NCBI GenBank assembly: GCA_001820485.1
Contig: MHPU01000039.1
Span: 1 to 29,114, forward strand
Source of the DNA: Candidatus Staskawiczbacteria bacterium RIFOXYD1_FULL_32_13
GTDB taxonomy: Bacteria; Patescibacteriota; Minisyncoccia; Minisyncoccales; Staskawiczbacteraceae
Direction of reading: 5' to 3'
Length of the DNA stretch: 29,114 nucleotides
Shown here: positions 7,514-15,301 of the stretch, one piece after another
Position numbering within the stretch: position 1 is the first letter of the stretch
How the letters are laid out: the number at the start of each line of letters is the position of its first letter
Notes under the pieces: generated by a model
The model's database searches: none
The model's input: the letters and a program-made list of their open reading frames with translations, nothing else
What the model was told of the DNA's origin: nothing
Made by a program: the position numbers and the translations under genes

Positions 7514-9706
7514 ATGAAAAGAGAATTTGAAATAATTAAAGACGAGCAAGAAGTTGATTCTGCACAAGAATCTGGCGAGGCAAGCAAAGAACAACAAACT
7601 GGACAAGAAATTTCGCAACAAGAAAGGCCAGCCACACTTTCTTTTGAGGAAGTTGTTTCGCCAGATCATTTAAAAATGATTTCTGAATCTTCGGGTGGTT
7701 TTAGGTTTAAGCCAGATGCCAGCTTGCAACCCGGTAGAACAGGATACACAGATTTAAGATCAAGAACTATTTATTATAATCCCATGATGCTTGCAGGAAA
7801 TCCCGAACTGGGAATTAAACCTTGGACTAAAACAGATATAAAAGGTTTTACTTATCACGAAGCGGGCCACCACACGCCAGAAGTTGTAAGCTTACAAGAT
7901 AAATTAATTGCCGATTTAAAACAAATTGAAATACCCGAAGCTTATAAAGGTTCAGCCTCGGCAGAAGAAAGATTTGTAAAAGCCATTTGGTCAAACTTGG
8001 ACAACACTTTGGCTGATGTGTGGCTGGAAAGTTTTATGGGCAGACGGCCATATTATCCTGTAAGTAAAGCTATAACTGAATTTCAAAAAGGCAAGGGCGA
8101 ACCAGAAAGCTATAAAGGCATTTCAATGCCAGAGCAACTTTTGCAAGTGCTTTTGCGAAGTAGATATTTTGGTATGGAGGGTTTGGAAGAAAAAGTTAGC
8201 CCAGAAGTTTTTGAGTCTTACCAGCAAATTACAAAATCTGGGGCAATGAAAGCTATGATGGAAAAGGGAGCTTTTGAAAACTATTTTGCAGCCCCAGCTC
8301 AGAAAGAAAGATGTATCGATAAAAAAATGCAGGCTTATAAGGAAGTTTTTTTACCAGAATATTTAAAACTTTTAGAAAAAGAGCTAGAAGAAAGAAAAAA
8401 ACAAAAACAGCAACAAAAATCCTCCTCCGCCAAGGCTTCGGAAGGACAAGCGGGTGAAGAAGGGGAGGAACAAGAAGGTCAACCGCAAAGCTCTCCATCG
8501 GAAGGGGCTCCGCTTACAAAAGAAGAGGAAGAAGAACTAAAACAGGAAATTTTAGAGGAATTGGAAAAACTTGGGAAAGAAAAAGAATCGCAAGCGCCTT
8601 CGGAAGAAGAAAAAAATCAGATTAACCAAACAATGCAGAAAATTAGAAAAGCTTTGGAAAAAGAACAAGCCAAAAGAGAAGGTAAAACTTCTGAAGGTGA
8701 TGAGGAAGGCAAAGAAGGAGAAGAAAAAGGCGAAGTTGACCATTCTAAAGAAAAGAAAGGCGAAGAAGCAATAAAAGACTTAGGTAAAGAATTTGAACGA
8801 AGGCAAAAAGAAAAAGCTAGAAAAGGAACTGGTGAAGCTTTGGGAGTAAGCCCAGAAGTGGTTAAAAAATGGGAAGGCATAAAAGAAAGATATAAAAATG
8901 AGATAAGTTCTTTGGCAACATCTTTGGCTGAAGTATTTTTAGATGACAGAAGAAAGAAAATGGAATATTTAAGACGCGAGGGCTACACTGTGCCGGGTTT
9001 GGAGTATGAAGAAATTTCTGCTCAAATTTCTGGTGAAACCGATCCTCAAACAAGAATGACTGTGACAAGAAATCCTGAATTTTTGGAAACTGAACTAGAA
9101 TTTATTATGGACACTTCAGGTTCTATGAGTGGAAACAAAATAGAAAAATCAGTTGATCTTTTGGTGGTGGTAACTGAAGCCTTAAAAAAAGTAAGAGAAT
9201 TGTTGTGTGCTGAAAATTTACTAAACCCAGAAGAAGAACAGCCACTTAAATTGGGAGTTACAAAATTTTCAGATCATCCAGAGAGAGTAACAAAATTAGC
9301 AGAACCAATTGGCGACAAAAAAGAAGTCCAAATTATTGATAAGGTTTTGCAAATTGGTGGAGGTACTGAAGAAACTGGAGCAATAACGCAAGTTTATGAA
9401 GAATTAAGACTTGGCAAAAAAAATGTTATTAAAATAATTGTTATGCTAACAGACGGCCAAGGCAACCAAGCTGGCGTGGCTCCAATTATTCAGCAAATAG
9501 AAAAAGATAAAGAAGTTGTGTTTTTGGTGGTTGGTTCGGGAGATGGTAAAGATGACGCTAGTGCAATTGTACAAACTTATGTTGAGCCATTAGGAGAAAA
9601 AGAAGGTAATGTACATGGCTTTGCAGCCGAAAGCCCAGAGCAAGCCTTACCCGCTGTTTTGGAATTCTTAAAACGCGAAGTAAACAAGAGAAAACAATCA
9701 ATTTAA
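7514..9706 (+). CDS. VWA protein with HExxH domain (CobT/NorD-like layout)
   Basis: A 730-aa protein in three parts. The N-terminal domain has YHEAGHH (H115, E116, H119) followed by NTLADVWLES with D168 and E172, matching the HExxH...N-x-L-x-D-x-x-x-E pattern known from CobT/NorD-type VWA proteins and suggesting a metal site. Residues about 290-435 are a low-complexity Glu/Lys/Gln linker. The C-terminal VWA domain has a complete MIDAS: DTSGS at 533-537, T618 in GGGTEE and D647 in LTDGQG. VWA proteins of this layout commonly pair with MoxR ATPases as adaptors or targets, so the ATPase at the window start is the likely partner. It lacks both paralog tags. The next paralog begins 3 bases after its stop, so translational coupling is likely. 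Whether HExxH is proteolytically active cannot be told. Confidence 0.9.
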   Translation: MKREFEIIKDEQEVDSAQESGEASKEQQTGQEISQQERPATLSFEEVVSPDHLKMISESSGGFRFKPDASLQPGRTGYTDLRSRTIYYNPMMLAGNPELGIKPWTKTDIKGFTYHEAGHHTPEVVSLQDKLIADLKQIEIPEAYKGSASAEERFVKAIWSNLDNTLADVWLESFMGRRPYYPVSKAITEFQKGKGEPESYKGISMPEQLLQVLLRSRYFGMEGLEEKVSPEVFESYQQITKSGAMKAMMEKGAFENYFAAPAQKERCIDKKMQAYKEVFLPEYLKLLEKELEERKKQKQQQKSSSAKASEGQAGEEGEEQEGQPQSSPSEGAPLTKEEEEELKQEILEELEKLGKEKESQAPSEEEKNQINQTMQKIRKALEKEQAKREGKTSEGDEEGKEGEEKGEVDHSKEKKGEEAIKDLGKEFERRQKEKARKGTGEALGVSPEVVKKWEGIKERYKNEISSLATSLAEVFLDDRRKKMEYLRREGYTVPGLEYEEISAQISGETDPQTRMTVTRNPEFLETELEFIMDTSGSMSGNKIEKSVDLLVVVTEALKKVRELLCAENLLNPEEEQPLKLGVTKFSDHPERVTKLAEPIGDKKEVQIIDKVLQIGGGTEETGAITQVYEELRLGKKNVIKIIVMLTDGQGNQAGVAPIIQQIEKDKEVVFLVVGSGDGKDDASAIVQTYVEPLGEKEGNVHGFAAESPEQALPAVLEFLKREVNKRKQSI
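8420..8446 (+). repeat. Palindromic micro-element within the VWA linker
   Basis: The stretch has left arm TCCTCCG (8423-8429) and right arm CGGAAGGA (8439-8446), which pair with one bulged base around CCAAGGCTT. It encodes the SSSAKASEGQ segment of the linker. From memory, similar TCCTCCG...CGGAGGA elements are dispersed in CPR genomes; that link needs a search. Confidence 0.45.
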
Positions 9707-9709
9707 TTT

Positions 9710-10531
9710 ATGCCAAAATTCAATCCCGACAATTTAAATATCCACGAATTAGCAATAGAAGAACCAGAGAAAGAGTCTGAACTACTTTTTGACCCGGATA
9801 GAGATATGATCCCAGCAGACTGGGAGATGATAAACAAACATATTGAATCATGCAAAGGCAATGGCCCGAATCTTATAAGTTTTTTGTTAACTTCGAAATT
9901 GTGCGGAAGAGAAATAAAGCTTGAAGAAAAAGAGTGGGAAGAAATAATTGATGATTGCGTGAACAGATACAATGAAGATGGAGATGGCGCTGGAAATATG
10001 CAAATAGACGGAGGCGCTAACTTTTTTTATCAGTTAAGAGCACTAAATCCAAATGTTAACGAAAAATATCAAAAACTTATACGCCCCGACAATATAAGCC
10101 CGATAGAAAAAGCACTGAAGAGCTGTCGCGACAAACATGAACTGTACTGGTTGCCAAAGATTGCTGCAGGAATGGCGGTGATGGGTTTAGATGCAAAACT
10201 CACTTTGGAAGAGAAAGAAGAAATGAAAGCCTATTTGGAAAACTATAGGCATGAAAACCAATGGTTAGCAGAATATTTGTCGGATTTGAGATTACTTGGA
10301 GTTGATGCTAAAGTTACTAAAAATGACTGGGAAAAGATTTTTGGCGTGCTTGAAAGATTTAGGGTTAATATTGGAGTAATGGGAGCTGAAACCGCTAAAT
10401 TATTTACGGATATGGCTATTTTATCTGCTGATGAAGTACACATTCCTGAAGGTGGTGGTTTAGAATTAATTCACCACAAAAAAGATTTACAAACAGAATG
10501 TCCGCAGATACCAGAACAAAAACAATTTTAA
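9710..10531 (+). CDS. Tagged helical-repeat paralog 8
   Basis: First copy of the downstream block, 273 aa, starting only 3 bases after the VWA stop. The tag is MPKFNPDNLNIHELAIEEPE, introducing the AIEEPEK form kept by all later copies. Units are visible around 148-163 (IAAGMAVMGLDAKLT) and 185-203 (LSDLRLLGVDAKVT); the first half of the core is more irregular, with a Gly/Asn-rich stretch near 88-103. The cap is type B (SADEVHIPEGGGLELI) and the tail IPEQKQF. Its last 41 bp including the junction recur between paralogs 11 and 12. Function unknown. Confidence 0.88.
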   Translation: MPKFNPDNLNIHELAIEEPEKESELLFDPDRDMIPADWEMINKHIESCKGNGPNLISFLLTSKLCGREIKLEEKEWEEIIDDCVNRYNEDGDGAGNMQIDGGANFFYQLRALNPNVNEKYQKLIRPDNISPIEKALKSCRDKHELYWLPKIAAGMAVMGLDAKLTLEEKEEMKAYLENYRHENQWLAEYLSDLRLLGVDAKVTKNDWEKIFGVLERFRVNIGVMGAETAKLFTDMAILSADEVHIPEGGGLELIHHKKDLQTECPQIPEQKQF

Positions 10532-10554
10532 TTATAAAAGCAAATGAAATTTAA
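10514..10554 (+). repeat. Direct repeat at gene junction (paralogs 8/9)
   Basis: These 41 bp cover the tag codons and stop of paralog 8, the spacer, and the first codons of paralog 9. They are identical to 13070-13110 at the paralog 11/12 junction. A one-base variant of the spacer occurs between paralogs 5 and 6. Confidence 0.9.
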
Positions 10555-11335
10555 CCCAGACAATTTAAATATTCATGAGCTCGCCATAGAAGAACCAGAA
10601 AAAGAGTCTGAAGTATTTTTCGATCCCGAAAAAGATATTACGCCCGAAGATTGGAAAATAATATGCAACGAAGTAAATGGAGAATCTATTAATATTGCTA
10701 TGATAAGTGGCTACGCAAAAGGGCTTTTAAAACTTTTGGGGAAAAAGAGCGTGTTGTCAGATAAAGAAATTGATGAACTAAAAGAGCAGATTAATCATGG
10801 ACTAGGGCTAGATGAAGTAGATGTAAAAGCAGCGGCGATGGCAGCAATTATGGGAGAAAAGAATTTGTTATCAAATGCACAATGGGAAAAAATAGAAAAA
10901 GATTATATGAGTTTATATAATACTACTTGTGCAAGCGCTATTATTGCTGGCAAAAAATTATCTATTGCGACAGAAGAGAAAACAACTAGATTTTCTCAAC
11001 TAACCTCAGAAAGATTTAATGAAGATGCTATAAAAAGGGGCAGTGTTAATGCAAGCGATATAGAAAATTTAGTTGCGGCAAGAATTCTTGGCGTAAAAGT
11101 TGAAATAACTAATGATACTTGGTTAATGATTAAAGCTGCCTTAAAAGAAATGAAAGAAACAATCAAAGAAGAAAAATTTATGTGGGATAGTTTTATTATG
11201 ATGGCTTCTGATGTGGCTATTCTTGCTGCTGATGAAATTAAAATACCTGAAGGTGGTGGGTTAGAATTAATTCGCCACAAGAAAACTGCTTTGCAACCAG
11301 AAACTCCGCAAATGCCTGAGCAGAAACAATTTTAA
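10544..11335 (+). CDS. Tagged helical-repeat paralog 9
   Basis: A 263-aa member. The core is richer in Ala and Ile than its siblings (AAAMAAIMGEKNLLS, ASAIIAGKKLS, LVAARILGVKVEIT), and most units lack the leading Trp, although the turn motif and spacing are kept. A final unit begins at MWDSF. The cap is type B (AADEIKIPEGGGLELI), very close at base level to paralog 8, its upstream neighbour. The tail is MPEQKQF. Gap to paralog 8 is 12 bases, and the leader is the repeated A-rich junction. Confidence 0.88.
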   Translation: MKFNPDNLNIHELAIEEPEKESEVFFDPEKDITPEDWKIICNEVNGESINIAMISGYAKGLLKLLGKKSVLSDKEIDELKEQINHGLGLDEVDVKAAAMAAIMGEKNLLSNAQWEKIEKDYMSLYNTTCASAIIAGKKLSIATEEKTTRFSQLTSERFNEDAIKRGSVNASDIENLVAARILGVKVEITNDTWLMIKAALKEMKETIKEEKFMWDSFIMMASDVAILAADEIKIPEGGGLELIRHKKTALQPETPQMPEQKQF

Positions 11336-11347
11336 TAAAATAAACAA

Positions 11348-12190
11348 ATGAAATTTAATCCAGACAATTTAGATATTCACGAATTAGCAATAGAAGAACC
11401 AGAAAAAAAATCTGAGTCGTCTTTTAATCCCGAAAAAGATATTACCCCTGAAGATTGGGAAGGCATAAAAAATGAATTAAAAGATCTAAGAACACGAAAT
11501 GAATGGTCACAATTGGCACAAATTGCAACCGCCATAAAAATCTTTGATTTAAATTTTGATATTGGATTGGATCCCGTTGCAAAAAGAGAAATAGCAAAAC
11601 AACAAAATGATTCTAAAAGACAAGCAGACAGAGCAAGGTCAGAGAAAAACTGGATAGGGTATTCATTTGGTGCCGTAGAACGAAAAATTCTTTTTCCAAA
11701 AAAAGAAATCCATGCCACAGAAGCCGATTTGCAGAGCATGAAAGACCAATTAGATTCTATAAGGAGAAATCCACATAGCCGTAGTGAATCACGCGGAGGG
11801 GATTTTGCCGTAGTAGCGTCGGCTGGTAGAATTATTTGCCATGAATTTGACTGGGGAGTCAGAGATGAGGATATAAAATTAATGAAAGAATATTTAGAAA
11901 CAAAAAAAGAAAATTTGGCTTACCCTCAACAGGTTATAGACATAATGATATCTAGTTCAAAAATGAAAATTGATTGTGATAAGGAAATTATTGATATGCT
12001 TAAAAGAGGTTTAGACGATTGTAGGAAACAAAAACTTTACAGAGGTTTTGTAATTTACGCTACAGCACTTAAAATGCTAGCTTCAGAAAAAGTGGAAGTA
12101 GATGATGATGGCGTTAAAATAATAATGTCACAAAAGAAAGAAAAGATTGGAGTTGAAGTTCCACAAATACCCGAACAAAAACAATTTTAA
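11348..12190 (+). CDS. Tagged helical-repeat paralog 10
   Basis: A 280-aa member with tag MKFNPDNLDIHELAIEEPEK. Units begin near W53, W102, about 152, about 195 and about 231; the second resembles the FPE form of paralog 7 (ERKILFPKKEI). The cap is a type A variant, ASEKVEVDDDGVKIIM, and the tail is QIPEQKQF. It is the only downstream-block copy besides paralog 12 with a type A cap. Gap to paralog 9 is 12 bases. The start is set by the tag itself. Confidence 0.88.
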   Translation: MKFNPDNLDIHELAIEEPEKKSESSFNPEKDITPEDWEGIKNELKDLRTRNEWSQLAQIATAIKIFDLNFDIGLDPVAKREIAKQQNDSKRQADRARSEKNWIGYSFGAVERKILFPKKEIHATEADLQSMKDQLDSIRRNPHSRSESRGGDFAVVASAGRIICHEFDWGVRDEDIKLMKEYLETKKENLAYPQQVIDIMISSSKMKIDCDKEIIDMLKRGLDDCRKQKLYRGFVIYATALKMLASEKVEVDDDGVKIIMSQKKEKIGVEVPQIPEQKQF

Positions 12191-12205
12191 ATTACAAAAA
12201 ATATT

Positions 12206-13087
12206 ATGCCAAAATTTAACCCCGATAATTTAAATATACACGAGCTCGCAATAGAAGAACCTGAAAAGCAGGTCGAATTACCTTTTGATCCAGAGCGAGA
12301 TATTACAGATAGAGATCGTGAAAACTGGCGAAAGTTGGTAAGGACTAAAATAAATTCAAAAAATTTTATTGAAACGGCAAAATGTATATCAAAAATGAAC
12401 GCTCTTGGCGTTGAGTTGGATTTGTCTGGGAAAGATGTTTTGGGACTACGAAAAGAAGATTTAGTCAAAGCATATGACGATCTAACAGATTCTTTTGAAA
12501 ATGGTAATGTAATTAATGCTAGCACCGATGCCGGTGCGCAATTCATATCCTTGATTAATTCGGTTGGCAGATTAATTGGTAAAAAAGATATTAAACATCC
12601 ATTTCCAGATTCAATGCAGAAAAAAATAGACGAGAATAGTAAGTATGGTTATTTAGATGGCATTATGCTTATTGCCGAAGAAATGAAGGAGGGTGGTTAT
12701 GAACCACAAATATCAGACAAAGATAAGCAAGCTATTGTCGAATTAGTGCAATCCCTAGAAGAAAGCGTGCCAGATGGAGGAGATAAGAGATTGATTGTTG
12801 CCGGAGGATTTGCCATGGCGAAAGTGTTGGGATTGCCGGTAAAACCGTCAGAAGCAAATTGGGATGAATTCAAAAAAGGCGCTGAGTCATACAAACCAAC
12901 AGAAGTTAATTTATCCAAAATTAGTTCAGATAGAAACTCCGATAAATTACTCGAAATGTATTATAATATGGCCATAATTTCCGCTGATGGAATAAAAATC
13001 CCCGATGGTGGTGGAATAGAATTAGTTCATCGTAAGAAAATTTTACAAACAGAAGCTCCGCAAATGCCTGAACAAAAACAATTTTAA
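12206..13087 (+). CDS. Tagged helical-repeat paralog 11 (longest)
   Basis: The longest member, 293 aa, with tag MPKFNPDNLNIHELAIEEPE and tail MPEQKQF. The core repeats are hard to align with the W-x-x-F unit; recognisable turns are MNALGVELDLS, AKVLGLPVKPS and MAIISADGIKIP. Gly/Asn-rich loops interrupt the middle of the core. The cap is type B (SADGIKIPDGGGIELV). Its 3' junction matches that of paralog 8. It may represent a core from a more distant source under standard ends. Gap to paralog 10 is 15 bases. Confidence 0.87.
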   Translation: MPKFNPDNLNIHELAIEEPEKQVELPFDPERDITDRDRENWRKLVRTKINSKNFIETAKCISKMNALGVELDLSGKDVLGLRKEDLVKAYDDLTDSFENGNVINASTDAGAQFISLINSVGRLIGKKDIKHPFPDSMQKKIDENSKYGYLDGIMLIAEEMKEGGYEPQISDKDKQAIVELVQSLEESVPDGGDKRLIVAGGFAMAKVLGLPVKPSEANWDEFKKGAESYKPTEVNLSKISSDRNSDKLLEMYYNMAIISADGIKIPDGGGIELVHRKKILQTEAPQMPEQKQF

Positions 13088-13110
13088 TTATAAAAGCAAA
13101 TGAAATTTAA
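13070..13110 (+). repeat. Direct repeat at gene junction (paralogs 11/12)
   Basis: Identical over 41 bp to 10514-10554, including spacer bases and both flanking coding ends. The sequences diverge immediately beyond the repeat on both sides. Confidence 0.9.
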
Positions 13111-13921
13111 TTCAGATAATTTAAATATTCACGAGTTAGCCATCGAAGAACCTGAAAAAAAATCTGAAGTATTTTTTGATTTTGAAAAGGAGATAACCGA
13201 AGAGGATTGGGGGGAGATGGAAAAAAATATGCAAAGATTATTAGACGATGCTAATTATAATAATGTGCCATGGGTGGCAATGAATATGAAAATAATAAGG
13301 CCAGATTATGAGCCCAAATTTGATTGGCGTGTAATGCAAAAAATAACTGCGGACATAAACATTCAAAGAGAACTGGGTGAGTGGCGTGATTTTTTTAGCT
13401 TGGCAATGGAAATGAAATTTGTTGATCCAAATTATAATTCGTCTATCGCTTTTCCCGAATTGCTTGGCATAAAAAGAGAATTAGAAAAATGTAAAAATAA
13501 ACAGAATTGGGATAATTTTTCCGCGATAGCGATGCAAATAAAGATAATTGATCCGATTAATTGCTCGGATTTTCTTGGGCTTGATAGCAATGTTTGGGAC
13601 TCGATGTTTCGAAGTTTGAAAAATTACAAAGATAATAATATGTGGAACGAATTTGTTAATCAAGCTACGCACATGAAGGTTATTGATCCTAAAATCGATC
13701 TCGATATTAGCGAAAGTGATTGGGATAACATCAGAAAGAAAATTAATTTTGAAAGAAACCTTGGCAGGGGAATTAGTTTTTCAAATTTAGTAGCACGTGT
13801 AAAAATTCTTGCCGCAGAGAAGCTGGAAGTAACTGATAAAGGTTTGGAAATAACAATGCCTAAGCAAAGTGTAGGCTTGCAAAGGGAAACACCTGCCATC
13901 CCTGAGCAAAAACAATTTTAA
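13100..13921 (+). CDS. Tagged helical-repeat paralog 12
   Basis: Last copy of the array, 273 aa, with tag MKFNSDNLNIHELAIEEPEK. It has a regular W-x-x-F core like paralog 6: W95, W137 and W182, then I225, with turns MKFVDP, IKIIDP and MKVIDP. Closest by eye to paralog 6, which lies across the VWA gene, so these two may share a core lineage although their tags belong to different blocks. The cap is type A (AAEKLEVTDKGLEITMPK) and the tail IPEQKQF. The following gene starts 12 bases later. Confidence 0.88.
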   Translation: MKFNSDNLNIHELAIEEPEKKSEVFFDFEKEITEEDWGEMEKNMQRLLDDANYNNVPWVAMNMKIIRPDYEPKFDWRVMQKITADINIQRELGEWRDFFSLAMEMKFVDPNYNSSIAFPELLGIKRELEKCKNKQNWDNFSAIAMQIKIIDPINCSDFLGLDSNVWDSMFRSLKNYKDNNMWNEFVNQATHMKVIDPKIDLDISESDWDNIRKKINFERNLGRGISFSNLVARVKILAAEKLEVTDKGLEITMPKQSVGLQRETPAIPEQKQF

Positions 13922-13933
13922 TATAAAAAAAAT

Positions 13934-15112
13934 ATGAAAAGTATTTATGATGAATATGCCCCAAGGAATGAACATGAAATATGCGAGTTGTTTGAGGATT
14001 TATTATTTATGAGAACTGACGAAATTATGCCAGGTGAATTGGGCAAAGAAGATTTGAAAGAAAAAGAAAAGTTTACCTTGTCCGACAAAGAAAAGGAAAA
14101 ATTAAGCAAGTCCGGAATCATAAACAGAATTTTTAGGAGGTGGTTTCAAATAAATTGGGGTTGGGAAAATGTATCAGAATATTTTGAGGGCGAAACTCCA
14201 AGACAAGAAATGGCTCACATTTATCCTGGAATTAACCGTGGTAAGGATTATTTTTCTGTAAATTTAGAAAAAATAGATAATCAATGGAAAATAAAACCAC
14301 ATTATTATCCTGAAAATTTTCTAAAACAAAATGGCGGGTTATTTCAGTATGCTTTAAAAAATTTAAGAGAACAAAAAGATAATAAAGTAATAATTGAACC
14401 TTTTTTTGATCTGGAATTTAAAGAATTTATTAGCTGGTTAGATTTTGGAGATGATGCCATAAAGAAAGAATTAAAAGAAAAAGACAATTTTGGAAATGAT
14501 TATTATAAATATTGGGATTTGTTTTTGAGAATGACGTCGGGAAATATTGTTTTAAATTTAGGCATAAGAAGATTAAATGAAGACGAATTTTCTGATTTAT
14601 GTTTTGATATTAAGAATTGCATAATTAATTTTTTCTCTTCTCAGCTAGAAGGGCACAAAGACTATCTATATCTTGATGATTTGCACAAATTTCTTTGGAA
14701 CACCGTAAGTCGGTTTGATAACAAAATGATTAGTTATGAAGAAATAACAGAATTAACAGGAAGCGATAAAAATATTTCAAAATTTAAGAAAAATGAGAAT
14801 TTAAAAAGATCAATTGAACTTTATCATAATTTAGGAGTTTTAATGGATAGATACATATTTTTTCCAATTGAAAGATATTTTAACGGAATAGAGCAGGTTT
14901 GGACCAGCAAAGAAGCATTTTTAGACGACCTATCTGCTACAATGATGATTTTAAAAGGCGAATTGAAGCAAAAGGATCTTTATTTAAATAAAAACGATCC
15001 GGAATACAATAATTATTTAGATGCACTCTCGCCTTACGATTTAAGATATTTATGGTTTGTGCCGTGTACTGCCTTCAGGCTAACAGGCGATACTTTTAAA
15101 TATTTTCATTAA
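13934..15112 (+). CDS. Unknown 392-aa protein closing the cluster
   Basis: I do not recognise this protein. It starts 12 bases after paralog 12, the same spacing used inside the array, so it is probably co-transcribed. It has neither tag and no visible repeats, signal peptide or membrane span. It is rich in aromatic and charged residues, with segments such as RRWFQINWGWENV (about 70-82) and PYDLRYLWFVPC near the end. Predicted character is a soluble, mostly helical protein. It could be an effector, regulator or partner of the cluster; position is the only support. Confidence 0.75.
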   Translation: MKSIYDEYAPRNEHEICELFEDLLFMRTDEIMPGELGKEDLKEKEKFTLSDKEKEKLSKSGIINRIFRRWFQINWGWENVSEYFEGETPRQEMAHIYPGINRGKDYFSVNLEKIDNQWKIKPHYYPENFLKQNGGLFQYALKNLREQKDNKVIIEPFFDLEFKEFISWLDFGDDAIKKELKEKDNFGNDYYKYWDLFLRMTSGNIVLNLGIRRLNEDEFSDLCFDIKNCIINFFSSQLEGHKDYLYLDDLHKFLWNTVSRFDNKMISYEEITELTGSDKNISKFKKNENLKRSIELYHNLGVLMDRYIFFPIERYFNGIEQVWTSKEAFLDDLSATMMILKGELKQKDLYLNKNDPEYNNYLDALSPYDLRYLWFVPCTAFRLTGDTFKYFH

Positions 15113-15144
15113 AGGCATTAAAAAGAACAAAAGATTATTTAATT

Positions 15145-15237
15145 ATGGAAAATAATCAAAATGATTTTGAAGGTAGAATTATTAAATTGGAACCCAATGG
15201 GCATATTATACCCTCAAACCGAACGCTTTGCATTTAA
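15145..15237 (+). CDS. Possible 30-aa small ORF
   Basis: A short ATG-to-TAA frame (begins MENNQNDFEGRIIKLEPNGH) in the 189-base gap between the 392-aa gene and the nuclease. Composition looks coding-like, but there is no ribosome site and I recognise no family. It could be a genuine small protein or the remnant of a longer gene. The rest of this gap shows no clear terminator. Confidence 0.22.
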   Translation: MENNQNDFEGRIIKLEPNGHIIPSNRTLCI

Positions 15238-15301
15238 ATATTTTGAAATTACAAGTGTTTTTTTGTTTGAAATATGAAAATTAATATTGTAACATTGAGA
15301 T

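Larger units (their letters stand above)
1953..13921 (+). repeat. Tandem array of 12 paralogous tagged genes around a VWA gene
   Basis: Twelve same-strand genes share a conserved 5' end (about 35 codons) and a conserved 3' end (about 10-40 codons) with strongly diverged middles. Seven lie before and five after the VWA gene at 7514-9706. All start with ATG, all stop with TAA, and within each block they are separated by only 9-23 bases. None has a signal peptide or membrane segment, so the products should be cytoplasmic. The shared ends and differing cores point to repeated duplication with diversification or swapping of the cores. Confidence 0.9.

Noticed and set aside
8128..8142. MPEQ within the VWA protein as another copy of the tag
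   Set aside because: It is internal, only four residues match, and it continues as LLQVLL, so chance is the simpler reading.
8552..8880. Overlapping reading frames on both strands within the VWA gene
   Set aside because: They arise from the low-complexity Glu/Lys linker and have no sensible protein features.
11377..11739. A 120-aa minus-strand frame opposite paralog 10
   Set aside because: It mirrors the conserved tag and core of the real gene; similar mirror frames occur opposite other copies.
1953..13921. Repeated motifs as a CRISPR or other direct-repeat array
   Set aside because: The repeats lie at the ends of full-length coding genes about 800 bases apart and encode conserved peptides.
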